A stretch of DNA of 64,000 nt from Anthoceros angustus (Eukaryota > Streptophyta > Anthocerotopsida > Anthocerotales > Anthocerotaceae). The translations under genes were made by a program, and so were the position numbers. Below are positions 28,886 to 39,715 of this stretch, piece after piece. The stretch covers positions 62,001 through 126,000 of the forward strand of contig VJWM01000203.1 of the NCBI GenBank assembly GCA_010909165.1, in the 5' to 3' direction. The first letter of the stretch is position 1; every line of letters begins with the position of its first letter. Below the pieces are notes generated by a model that worked only from the letters and a program-made list of their open reading frames with translations, had not been told where the DNA came from and searched no databases.

Positions 28886-31880
28886 TTGATTGATGGTACC
28901 CTCAGGGCCCTTTGGCCGGCCTTTCGCCCACGGAGCTCAAACTCAGATGTCCGGTCCAGTGGGTCATTTTGCCCTCGGTCCCCCGGCTCTGCATACCCTT
29001 CAATCGGCGCTTGCAGCCCTTTTCGCCCCCATCCAATGGGGCGATCCACACCTCCGTGGATCGCCAAGGACACCTCCCCTCCTTTCAACTCATGCGGCAA
29101 GGGGTGAAAACTCACCGCACATGCATAAAGATTTCACTGCACTACCTGCCCAAGTGCACCGCGACCTCCTCCACGTCTCGCCCGCTTTGGCGCAAGAGCT
29201 TGGTGCCTCTTTCTTCCGGAATGGTTGCGAGTCACCGGATCACATCCTTGGGATGTTCAAACCCGCTTCCATGTCCGCGATCTTCCGCAGCTTCCTCGGA
29301 CCTTCACGATGATGCCGTCGGCATTTTGCCTTCCCTAGATCGCCTTGCACTCGATCCGGATGAGTTAGCTTGGTGTCTCCTCCTTCTTCTCCCGATGGTG
29401 TCTTCTGCACTAGGGGAGCCGCACCGTGAAGTTGCTAGCCGCTCGCGTGGTCGGGCGATCGGGCGGCTCTTCAGAGGAGGTCAGTGCGTCGCCAAGTCCC
29501 GGAATCGCCGAAGTTGAACAGTACGTAATGCAACAAACCTACGCCGCTGCAAGTTGCTTGGCCAGGCGGGTGAATATGCCCGCGCTGCTAGGGCTCTTCG
29601 ACCCGTCCCTCTGGCCCCCGCTTCACAAGAGACAATTGCTCCTCCGTGCCTCCATCCGCCACCTAGGATGCCATTCCCGGACATATCCGACTATGTCCCG
29701 AGGATCCTTCTCCCTGACCGGCGGCTTTTGCTCGCTCTCTCCACAACCCTCGCCTTTCATCCGCCGGTTTGTGGAATGGTGTTCGAACACCTTAGGGACC
29801 TCTTTCTCCTCAAGATCCATCTAGCGGCTTCCGAGCTCTTTCTCCTGCTGCCGCGGTGGCTCGTGGAGAGATGCCTCACCGGATTTCATTTTGCTAGTAG
29901 GCTTGTCGCTATGGACAAGCTGCCTGCTCAAGGCGCCCACTGGGTTGGGAGGCCTTCATGCGGCTACTCACCGCACTATCGCCTCGCAGGCCTCCTTCTC
30001 CAAGAAGACTTCAACCCCTTCAATTTGGCATTGCCACTCCGGCCGTAGGTGCTAGGGGTGAAAGCTTGCCTTGATACCCACCCGGATTGGGTAGTCTTAC
30101 GTGGATGTCGAGAACGCCTTCAATACCATTTTGAGCGTCATCTTTGAGGAGCTTAGGGATGTGGCGGCCCTAGGGAGTCTTATACCCTTTGTCCGGTTTC
30201 TACGGAGGTCCTCCAACCTCTACTACCAAAGACAAGAACGTCTCTTCGTGTTTCGCTGCCTCCGCCTTGAATCCCATGTGTACTGTGCAAGGCGACCCGC
30301 TAGGCGGTGCTCTCTCGCTATTGCTCACTATAGGGCCCTAGGGCCGCCTCCGCTGGACGTGTCTTCCCTTCTGCGACTCTCACATCCTCGGCCTGGGACA
30401 AAGTCAAGGAGGCCTTTGAGATATTCTCCGAGCCACAGGGCTTGAAGGTCAAGATGTCCAAGTGCTGCTCGTCTCCGCCGGGATCCCGCCACTACTGCAG
30501 GCTGGGAGATTGCTCCGGCTCTTGGTCTGCGGATTCTTGGGGTCCCCTTTGGTTCCCCCGACTTCATTGGGAGCTTCCTGGACAAGGCCCTTGCAGAGGA
30601 CCTCTCCCATATTGAAGACCTCCCTTTGCTGGAGGATGCTCAGGTGGCCTTTGGAATCCTTTCCTTCTGTTTCGCTAGGCGCCACTTATTCAGAGGCCGC
30701 CTCCGTCCCTTTGTCCCGCCCGGGTTTGATACGAAGATTATGGATACTCTTGGGGACATCTTGGGCCTGGGGCTTTTGAGTGCCCTGGGCGACTGGCTCC
30801 GGGCAAGCATCCCCGCTGTGCAATTTGGAGGCGAGGACCGCCTCATCGAGGTCTCTTCCCGCGGCTTTCTTGGGAGTTGGGCCCTCTGCCTCGCCTTGGC
30901 TTCCTGCTTCATCCTCCATGACAAGCCCTTTCTCGAGGATCTCGTATCAAGTGTGGAGGAGGGAACCTTCTCTCTCAATCGCCCTTGAGGCAGCCGAGAC
31001 ATGTTATCGCAGATGCTCAAGGACTTCCTCCTTTCTACATTTATCATCGATGGCTTTAGGGATTGCGCATCTCGCCGAGCCGCTGCTACCGTCTCCTCCA
31101 GACCCTCCATCTCTGTGTCCACTAGAGCGGCTTTTGTTCGGGAAGGGAGTGTGCCACCGCCCGCCCATGCATACGGGATTTCACATCGCACCAACCACCT
31201 TCACATCGCGATGCGATCTGCCTCGGCCCACAGGGCTTCTTCGCCCCTCACTTGTGAGTGCGGCTCGCCTTGACGCCTCGTGTCCACCTTGCTCGTTGTC
31301 CCCACGGGGTCATCGATTGCCACCACGACGCCATCCGTGACGCCATGTTTGCCATTGCTCGCGAAAGTGGCTATATGGCTGGAGGGAGCGGAGTATACTC
31401 TTCTTACAGTCGCTCAATCGTATGACTTATACCTTGTCCGTGGCGACCGGTTGTGGTGGCGGATGTAGTGGATCGACCCTGCACGTGACGCCACCTCCGC
31501 TCAGGTCATCACCAACCGCCCAGCCGGGCGCCGCCGTGCGGCTCAAGGTCCGCAAGTATAGCAGGATGCAAGCGGGCCACCTCTTTATCCCGCTTGCTCT
31601 AGAAACGTATGGGGCAATGGCTGAGGACTTTGACAAATTCATCAAGTCTTGTGCCAAAGCTTACCATGCGCAAGCAGTATAGTGCTGTCCTCTCGTACAC
31701 AAAGATACTCCGAGGGTTTCTATTGCTCTTCAAGCGCCTCAACGGCGATTCTCCATAAGGCGGCGGTGGGTGATGCCTTTTCCTCTTCCTCCGTGGTTTG
31801 GTGCCGCTTATTCTACCTCGCATATGACATTGTGGGTGCGCTTGGTCACTTTAGGTAGGGAGCTCGCTTGCTCCTCTTCA
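28886..31880 (+). pseudogene. Reverse-transcriptase-like element, decayed
   Basis: Frames change often but the order of motifs is that of a reverse-transcriptase-like family I associate with bryophyte, lycophyte and algal genomes. YVDVENAFNTI (about 30097-30130) fits RT motif A with its Asp; LPFCDSHILG (30364-30400) sits where motif C (ADD) is expected, the first Asp reading Cys; GFLGSWALCLALAS lies in the thumb-like region 30626-30988 (LEDAQVAFGILSFCF). Downstream, HLFIPLALETYGAMAEDFDK (about 31580-31640) and RVSIALQA (about 31710) belong to the C-terminal part of that family. With the catalytic Asp replaced and many frameshifts it cannot be active. RT assignment is moderate; the class (non-LTR or other) is unresolved. 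Confidence 0.6.
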
Positions 31881-32039
31881 CTCCGACCCCCGGGTCCCCA
31901 TTTGTTGTCCCTTCCTAGATGGTCTCTTTCCATCGTTCTTTCACCTCAACAAATCATCACTTCTTTTCCTATAATTCTAATGTGAGACTATTTTATTCAA
32001 AGAATTGATATGTATCGAAAAGGAGTACAACTAATTGAA

Positions 32040-32290
32040 ATGATCGTCGTTTGCCACGAGAGTGAAGATTAAATAAAGATGTTGTAGATAACCTGTGGTG
32101 TAGATGTGATAACGATAGTTCAAGCTTGAATGAAGACGTTATAGATAACCTGTGGTGCAGATATGATGACGATGGCTCAGAAGCTTGAAGACCTCATGAA
32201 CATTGTGTGCCTTTGTGTGTCAGATGGCTCAGAAGCTTGAAGACCTCATGAACATTGTGTGCCTTTGTGTGCCTTTGTGTGTCAGTAGTG
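32040..32290. repeat. Short nested tandem duplications
   Basis: An imperfect unit of about 59 bp (GATAACCTGTGGTG) occurs twice from 32080 to 32195, and a 52-bp unit starting ATGGCTCAGAAGCTTGAAGA occurs twice from 32172 to 32275. The end GCCTTTGTGT is itself doubled. No protein is implied. Confidence 0.8.
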
Positions 32291-32544
32291 CATGGAGAGT
32301 GGTGTGGGTGCACATGCTTCTTGTGGGCATTTTAGTTATGTTTGAACTCAAGTGTCTGACCTACAAGTGCCTAAGTTGTGTTAAATTTAAGTTTACACTG
32401 ACTGCAAAGAATTGTATGTTGTGTATGTGCGCAATGCAAAGATTGTCGTGCAAAAAATGTTCCCTTAGGGAAACTTTGTGTAGCTTTGCCTACTTTGTAG
32501 ATTTGATTTGATCTGTCTTTGTATGCATGATGAGATACTAGCTG

Positions 32545-32692
32545 CGGTCTTCGATCTGCTCAACGCTCCGAGTGGCACACGGCAGATGGTAACAAAAACC
32601 TAGGCATGTGCAATGCAAAGTGCAGGGACTTGCCAGGAGTTCCATGGGTGCAAATGGTTTGTTGCGTTTGTAAGGGTAGGCCCTCAGCGCTC
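32545..32692 (+). pseudogene. Relic of a DYW:KP tail
   Basis: In shifting frames this matches the last part of the PPR genes. CTCAACGCTCCGAGTGGCAC corresponds to the LLNTPSGT segment, GTAACAAAAACCTAGGCATG to VTKNLRM, TGTGCAATG to the zinc-finger region, and TGTTGCGTTTGTAAGGGTAG to the terminal CCSCKGR. No PPR repeats remain upstream. It sits 1.3 kb upstream of locus E on the same strand, so it is the 3' stump of a lost tandem copy. Confidence 0.6.
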
Positions 32693-33990
32693 ATTTGGCT
32701 GTGACTTGTGTTTGCGGAACTCCAACCCGAGATGGACACGCGGGACCTCTCATCGTAACACAACGAATCAGAAGGTGCCACGCTGGCATCGGGAAAAAAT
32801 AGGAGAGATGATGGGCATTGTCCGCTATGACCGTTCACGGTGCCCCGGCCGTCAGCAGGTTTGTTACATCACATTGGGTTGTGTTCCAGCGCCTCCTGAC
32901 TTTGCCCGTCTCGACCCCCGTCCTCCTCGCTGCCCCGGTTATGTCCTGACAAATCTTCGCCAGGGAACTGCAGAGTCCGCACAGCAGCCATGGGAACTGT
33001 GTGCATAGAGTATGTCGCGTCTTAGGCTGCGGAATGGAGCCAGCTCGTATGGTGTGGTCAGGCACAGCAACCCGGGTATTCCCCTCACCTTGGGGCGGGG
33101 CGCGTTGGTTTCCCTTGTGCGAAACCCCGACACTCCAGACCCTCTGTTAGGATGTGCACAACGGCAGGCTGGTTGCGCTTTCAACCACCGCCAAAAAACC
33201 TGTGACAGGAGGCCATGACCTGAACGGTGAAAAGTATATTTGTGAATCCACATCGTGTACGTAGAATGCATCTTCTTCTTCTACATGTTGCACAACATGA
33301 ACCTCTTCATCAATGGGCTGGTTGGGGCTCACCTCTGGTCCAAGTCCCGATTCTACGACAGCAGAAAAAGGAAGCGTATCTTCTGGAAAGGGATGAGGGA
33401 GCTCATTGCCAAGCCTGGACACCCCGGCAAAATGTTCCAAATTGAGGTGCTGACATGAGACGAGCTAATGGACACAACTATGTACTTGCCCACGCAGCTT
33501 GCATGGTGTGTGTGACTGCCACCTGTTGGAGCCCTGCGACGTCGTCCAACTTGGGGGCAATTCCTTCATCATCAGCTGACCTTAGCAGCGCCAAGTCAAG
33601 AATGACCATGCGTGGAAGAAGGTTGCTGGTGCCAATGCTACATTCTCCGGTGCAGGTGCAGGTGCAGGTGCCAATGCTTTCTCTAGGTGCAGTCCAGCCT
33701 TGCTGTTGTGAAGCATTTTGCCAGGTTCTGAGCACAACTTAATTGCCCGCTGTTCAGCAGCTTTGTGGGCACTGCCATTCACCGTCCAGGTCAGTCCACC
33801 AACCCTGTCGTGGATGCTGTGAAAGCTGTGTGTTAGTGCGCGTAGAGGGCACGCGCTTGTGAGCGGCCTTCTCTTGTCCATGCACCTCTGAACTACCTAT
33901 ACGCCCGCATGGTGTGGTCATACTCAGTACAGTACCTGGGCATTCTGCCATAGTGTGTTGTTAGACTCATCTTCCGACTGCGGTCCCTGA
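32693..33990. other. Spacer with unassigned open frames
   Basis: Plus-strand frames at 32613-33008 and 33255-33458 (ending SRFYDSRKRKRIFWKGMREL and more) have non-low-complexity composition, the latter strongly basic, but I recognise neither. GTGCAG/GGTGCA repeats occur near 33652-33672. The last 70 bp share the family leader (CTGGGCATTCTGCCATAGTG, TCTTCCGACTGCGGTC) and belong to locus E. Confidence 0.35.
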
Positions 33991-33993
33991 GCT

Positions 33994-36900
33994 ATGGCCA
34001 CAGTGTGGCAACCGGACCTCTCGTGGACCCAACAAATTGTTGTGTGTACAAGGATTCTACGAGTAGCTCACGATCACCATAGCTTAGGGAGGCAACCCCT
34101 GGCAAACAAGGCCTCCAGGTGCAGCAGAGTAAGGAGACCACCACTTCCGCTTCCCAGAAAAAGTATGGGTGGGGGCGGGATTTCTAACCATGGTCATCGC
34201 CAGGTGCAGGAGCACTTGTGGCAACAATTTTTTCTGGATCCTTCCACGTGGTGGGACAACAGACGAGATAAGAAGAGCTCCCGTTCGCCTGACTTTCGGC
34301 GTAAGGGGTCCGGCGAGGTCCTGTGGTTGAACAGCATGTTCAAGCCAGCGTGGGTTGATGAGCAGCTGGTTTCCTTGGATATGCAGATGGGTCATGGTGG
34401 CTCTCCTTCCGAGTCCAGCTCTCCGGATAAGCCTGGACCTGGGACGCATGCAAGATCGGAATTGGGCGTCGTAACGGCTGGAACTGTGAGCATGTTATGT
34501 CAGCAGGGAAAGCTTTCTGCGGCCGTTGGAGCCCTGGAATCTCTGGCGCAGACAGACTCTACTATATCTCAGTCTCTGTTTTGTACTGTGCTAAAACTGT
34601 GTGCAGCTAAGAAGGATTTGGTTGTGGGGCGACGAGTGCATGATCTCTGTGTCAAACTTGGGTGCGAGTCGATTGCATACGTGGGGAACCATATCTTGCG
34701 CATGTATGCATGTGGAGGCAGGCTAGAGGAGGCCATGGATGTGTTCACCAGGGTGGGCAAACCAGATGCCTTCATGTGGTTTCCATAATCTGCACATGCT
34801 AAACATGGGAAACCTAATGAGGCCATACAACTGTACCATGAGATGCGTAGGTCAGGAGTGAAGGCGGATGCTCACGTCTTTGTAGCTGCCCTTCAAGCTT
34901 GTGCATTTGCCGCCGACTTGGAATCTGGCAGAAAGTGCACTGTGATGTGGTGCAGTGGCATTCCTACTAACTTGTTTGTTGGCAACTGCCTGGTGGACAT
35001 GTATGCAAAATGTGGCGAACTGAAAGATGCACGCCAGGTTTTTGACAGCATGGCCACAAAGGATGTGGTGACATGGAATGCCCTGATATCTGGGTATGCA
35101 TGTGGTGAACTGGAAGATGCACGCCAGGTTTTTGACAGCATGCATGTGGTGACATGGAATGCCCTGATAGCTGGGTATGCAGCAAGGACTCGGACATGAG
35201 GCGCTTGTTGTATGGACAAATGGAGCAGGAGGGCCTGATTTTGGCTAACCATGTTACTTTTGCTTGCCTTCTGAAGGCCTGTGCAAGCACTGGTGCCTTA
35301 CAGAAGGGCAGGCAGCTGCACTCACAGATTGTGGAAGAGGACTGCTGGATGACGTAGTGGTGGGCACCTGCCTGGTGGACATGTATGCAAAATGTGGGAA
35401 ACTGGAAGATGCACGCCAGGTTTTTGACAGCTTGGCCACAAAGAATGTGGTGACATGGACGGCCCTGATTGCTGGGTATGCCCAGCAAGGGCTCGGACAT
35501 GAGGCACTTGTTGTGTATGGACAAATGGAGCAGGAGGGCCTGATTTTGGCTGACCATGTTACTTTTGCTTGCCTTCTGAAGGCCTGTGCAAGCACTGGTG
35601 CCTTACAGAAGGGCAGGCAGCTGCACTCACAGATTGTGGAAAGAGGACTGCTGGATAATGTAGTGGTGGGCACTGCCTGGTGGACATGTATGCAAAATGT
35701 GGTGAACTGGAAGATGCACGCCAGGTTTTTGACAGCTTGGCACAAAGGATGTGGTGACATGGACCCTGATTGCTGGGTATGCACAGCAAGGACTCGGCCA
35801 AGAGGCGCTTGTGTATGGACAAATGGAGGAGGCGGGCCTCATTTTGGCTGACCATGTTACTTTTGCTTGCCTTCTGAAGGCCTGTGCAAGCACTGGTGCC
35901 TTACAGAAGGGCAGGCAGCTGCACTCACAGATTGTGAAAGAGGACTGCTGGATGATGTAGTGGTGGGCACTGCCTGGTGGACATGTATGCAAAATGTGGT
36001 GAACTGGAAGATGCACGCCAGGTTTTTGACAGCTTGGCACAAAGGATGTGGTGACATGGACTGCTCTGATTGCTGGGTATGCACAACAAGGACTCGGTCA
36101 AGAGGCGCTTGATGTGTATGAACGAATGGAGGAGGCGGGCCTCATTCTGGCTGACCATGTTACTTTTGGTTGCCTTCTGAAGGCCTGTGGAAGCACTGGT
36201 GCCTTACAGAAGGGCAGGCAGCTGCACTCACAGATTGTTGGAAGAGGACTGCTGGATGAGGTTGTGGTGGGCAACTGCCTGGTGGACATGTATTCAAAAT
36301 GTGGTGAACTGGAAGATGCACGCCAGGTTTTTGACAGCTTGGCCACAAAGGATGTGGTTACATGGAATGCCCTGATTGCTGGGTATGCACAGCAAGGACT
36401 CGGCCAAGAGGCGCTTGTTGTGTATGGACAAATGGAGCAGGAGGCCTCATTTTGGCTGACCATGTTACTTTTGCTTGCCTTCTGAAGGCCTGTGCAAGCA
36501 CTGGTGCCTTACAGAAGGGCAGGCAGCTGCACTCACAGATTGTGGAAGAGGACTGCTGGATGACGTAGTGGTGGGCAACTGCCTGGTGGACATGTATGCA
36601 AAATGTGGTGAACTGGAAGATGCACGCCAGGTTTTTGACAGCTTGGCACAAAGGATGTGGTGACATGGAATGCCCTGATATTGCTGGGTATGCACAGCAA
36701 GGACTCGGACATGAGGCGCTTGTTATGGACAAATGGAGCAGGAGGGCCTGATTTTGGCTGACCATGTTACTTTTGCTTGCCTTCTGAAGGCCTGTGCAAG
36801 CACTGGTGCCTTACAGAAGGGCAGGCAGCTGCACTCACAGATTGTGGAAAGAGGACTGCTGGATGAGTGGTGGGCAACTGCCTGGTGGACATGTATGCAA

Positions 36901-37854
36901 AATGTGGTGAACTGGAAGATGCACGCCAGGTTTTTGACACAGCCACAAAGGATGTGGTGACATGGAATGCCCTGATATCTGGGTATGGTACTTGTGATGA
37001 AGGTCACAAGGCACTAGCTTGTTTTGAGGAGATGTTAGTTGCTGGTATTCAGCCTAATGATGCTACTTTTACTTGCCTTTTAGTAGCATGCAGTCATGAG
37101 GGACTGGTGGATGAGGGTCGCAAGCACTTTGATTCGATGGCTGAACAGCATGGCATCAAACCAACAACTGAGCACTACAATTGCATGATTGATCTTCTTG
37201 GTCGTGCAGGCCATTTAGATGAGGCGGAAAACATGGTCTTATCATGCGAGGACCAAAGTAATGTTGTGGGGTTGACGTCTTTGTTGAATGCCTGCAAAAG
37301 TCACGGGGATATAGAGAGCGGTGTGGTGTTTTGAAAGCATTGTTAGCTGGAAGGATGCATCATATGTGCTCATGGCCAATGCCTATGCAGATGCAGGTAG
37401 GTGGATCGATGTAGACAGAATTGAAACAGAGAGAATCGTAGCAGGAGCTAACAAGAAACCTGCAGTCGCCAGCATTGAGGTGAATAAGCAGGTACATACA
37501 TTTGGGTGGAGAAAGAGAGATGATATTGCGCTCAAGGTAGAGAGCACAAATGCGCGGCTGAAGCAGGAAGGGGGACATGTACCACAGACAAAGTTGGTGT
37601 TGAAGCCGCTGTCTGAGAGGGAAAAGGAAGATCTGCTTTGCGGGCACGCTGAGAAGCTAGCTTTGGCGTTTGGTCTCTTGAACACTCCCACTGGGGCACC
37701 TCTGGTGGTAACAAAGAATCTGCGCATGTGCAGTGACTGCCACAGTTCTACCGAGATCATGTCAAGGCTTGAACAGAGAGACATTGTTGTCAGGGATGGG
37801 TACCGTGTGCATCGATTTGCTAATGGTTGTTGCAGTTGTAAGGGTCGACCGTGA
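33994..37854 (+). pseudogene. PPR locus E: PDF - PPR array - DYW:KP, frame-disrupted
   Basis: ATG at 33994 (MATVWQPDLSW). One PDF block at codons about 75-120 (WWDNRRDKKSSRSPDF, GEVLWLNSMFKPAWV). The frame stays open through the first PPRs to 34788, where a lost base turns MWSSIIS into MWFP and a stop. The central triplets are broken repeatedly (34843-36485 in short pieces). P2-L2-S2 is open at 36867-37334, and another loss near 37318 shifts into the final frame 37321-37854. That frame carries E2, the KPAVASIEV box, VLKPL, CGHAEK, MCSDCH and CSCKGRP. Small in-frame losses also occur (LDP before E2, part of VGERRED). The catalytic domain is intact, the array is not. Same ambiguity between pseudogene and consensus error as locus A. 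Confidence 0.84.
35146..36953 (+). repeat. Tandem array of six PPR P-L-S triplet units in locus E
   Basis: GTGGTGACATGG recurs at 35065, 35146, 35447, 35751, 36048, 36354, 36657 and 36954, giving six triplets of 297-306 bp after a short first motif. Lengths below 306 come from one- to five-base losses (CCACAAAGG to CACAAAGG, GATTGTGGAAAG to GATTGTGAAAG). Units are almost identical to those of locus A. Confidence 0.92.
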
Positions 37855-38643
37855 GAATCACCCGGTGCTCAAATGTGTACGTCAGCGAATATTGCTTTAC
37901 TTAACTCCCTATCTTCCACCTTAAGACATACCGACATGACACGGATCCACCTCTCATCACAGAAATAATCAGAATCGAATGAATCTCTTCCTTGCTACTA
38001 GGTACTGTTAACTACTTCTCTTTGAGGTGACAGCCTACCTGGGCACTAAGGCCCTTAAGGCCCTTTAACGTTCACTCCTTCCCTTTGAGGTGACAGCCTA
38101 CCTGGGCACAAAGGCCCTTGCTGCCTAAGTCATTGTGATGCCGTGATTTACAGGTGCACATTCACGTCCTCATGTAGAAATGCTTAAGGCTGCAGATGCA
38201 ATTGATGTCCAAAAAGTTGTTGAGAGAACACCATAATATTTGAACCGGTGCAATATACGAACCCGCTTTCAGAAACCCAGACCAAATTCAGGTTTCCCGC
38301 TCAGTCCTAGATTCCGCAATTTTAGAGGTTCAAGGTTTACGCATTTGGGTTTTGTGACTGCTTTCACATGGTTTGGTCCATGTGGGTGGATTTTTGCCTC
38401 CTGGTGCGGTGCACGACACATGTGTGTGAGTTCTGAAATGAGAACCCGGGACATTTTGCAAATGTCAAGAAATGTACTCGCTGACAAAACGAGTCAAAAA
38501 CTCGTAGTTGTTGAACAGGGAGCCATAGATGGCGCCAGCATGCCGGCGCCCTCCCTTAATTCTTAACCTACTGGTTATAGTACTTTGAAACAAAAACTTA
38601 AATCACTTGCCTCTGGAGGATTCCAGAGGCTGTGGCTCGGGAC
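37855..38643. other. Spacer downstream of locus E
   Basis: The first 130 bp resemble other family flanks (GATCCACCTCTCATCA). At about 38019-38110 a 63-bp unit (TTTGAGGTGACAGCCTACCT) is doubled. No gene is visible in the remainder. Confidence 0.5.
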
Positions 38644-39050
38644 GGTGTCATTTGAAGTACTATCTCATCCCGGACACTTCTAGCTTTGGCTACGCTTGGT
38701 CCCGGACCGAGGAGGGCCGTGCCTTTTGCGACCCTTGGTCACTAAATATAATAAATATTAAATAAATAACTTATAAATAATAATATAAAAGCTACGCATA
38801 ATGGAGTCCATGATGCAACCAAGAGATTGTCCATGATAAGATGGGTCCATGTGTCCATAATAAATATAAATCCTTGGATATAAAATTAAGTAATCTACTA
38901 ATTTTAAACGGACCTTTATGAACCTCGGTCCCAAAGAAGGTAGAAGGGGACCGAGGGTGAAACCGAACACCTTAAGAACTTCCGGTCCCATGTTTTTTTT
39001 AACACATGCCGAGACCGGGACCGAGCTTGGGACGGGGTCAAAATGACACC
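38644..39050. mobile_element. MITE-like element, copy 1
   Basis: Begins GGTGTCATTTGAAGTAC and ends GGGTCAAAATGACACC, imperfect terminal inverted repeats. The 407-bp body holds TAAATATAATAAATATTAAA, CCATGTGTCCATAATAAATA, TATAAAATTAAGTAAT and GGACCGAGGGTG. A second copy in the same orientation is at 53365-53781. No transposase. No convincing target-site duplication, so the superfamily is unknown. Confidence 0.75.
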
Positions 39051-39170
39051 TTGCTCCGGAAGGCATTGCCACGCTATCAAACACAACCTCCGTACTTCGC
39101 AGGAGATCGTCCTCGGGATCCTCAAAATTTTTGTTTTCGTCCATAGCATTTCCTTCATTCATGTTCGCAT

Positions 39171-39625
39171 CCTCATTGCTCTTCTCCAAATAGTCCGAAT
39201 GCCATAGCACAGACAAGGTTTGCTGGCCATCATCTAGAAGATCTCCAGTCTTCTCCTTCATCCTGCTCAAACCAAGTGGGACAACCTGGGCCTGGGATAC
39301 ATCCTTCTCGGACAAGCTTAATTCTTTTGCCCAGAATTGGGTGGGACCTTGTGTGGAGTGGAAACTTGTGTCTAGAGACACCATGAGGTCCACATTCACT
39401 GATCCTCATTGCTCTTCTCCAAATAGTCACAAAAGGTATAAGGTTTGCTGGCCATCATCTAGAAGATCTCCAGTCTTCTCCTTCATCCTGCTCAAACCAA
39501 GTGGGACAACCTGGGCCTGGGATACATCCTTCTCGGACAAGCTTAATTCTTTTGCCCAGAATTGGGTGGGACCTTGTGTGGAGTGGAAACTTGTGTCTAG
39601 AGACACCATGAGGTCCACATTCACC
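39171..39625. repeat. About 230-bp tandem duplication
   Basis: Two units (39171-39403, 39404-39625), both starting CCTCATTGCTCTTCTCCAAA and containing CTGGGCCTGGGATACATCCT, ending at GGTCCACATTCAC. A minus-strand frame (38758-39399) crosses unit 1 but has no recognisable domain. Confidence 0.9.
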
Positions 39626-39715
39626 CTCAATGTCGTTGTAGGCTTAGGATTCGCTCCCAAGGGAATGGTTTGTGCCAAGAGACGCTTTCTATCACATCGA
39701 CCTTCGCCTAAGTCG
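39612..39715 (+). mobile_element. Third fragment of the methyltransferase-bearing element
   Basis: Reverse-complement match to 6270-6345 and 7605-7685: ATGTCGTTGTAGGCTTAGGA then TTCGCTCCCAAGGGAATGGT. It reads VVVGLGFAPKGMV against VVKVLGFDPKGMV in the relic at 7.6 kb. Only the 3' end of that reading frame is present. Confidence 0.6.

Noticed and set aside
32613-33008. A frame with IVRYDRSRCPGRQQV that briefly suggested a ribosomal protein
   Set aside because: Only a few residues resemble it; the frame starts inside the DYW relic and no conserved block continues.
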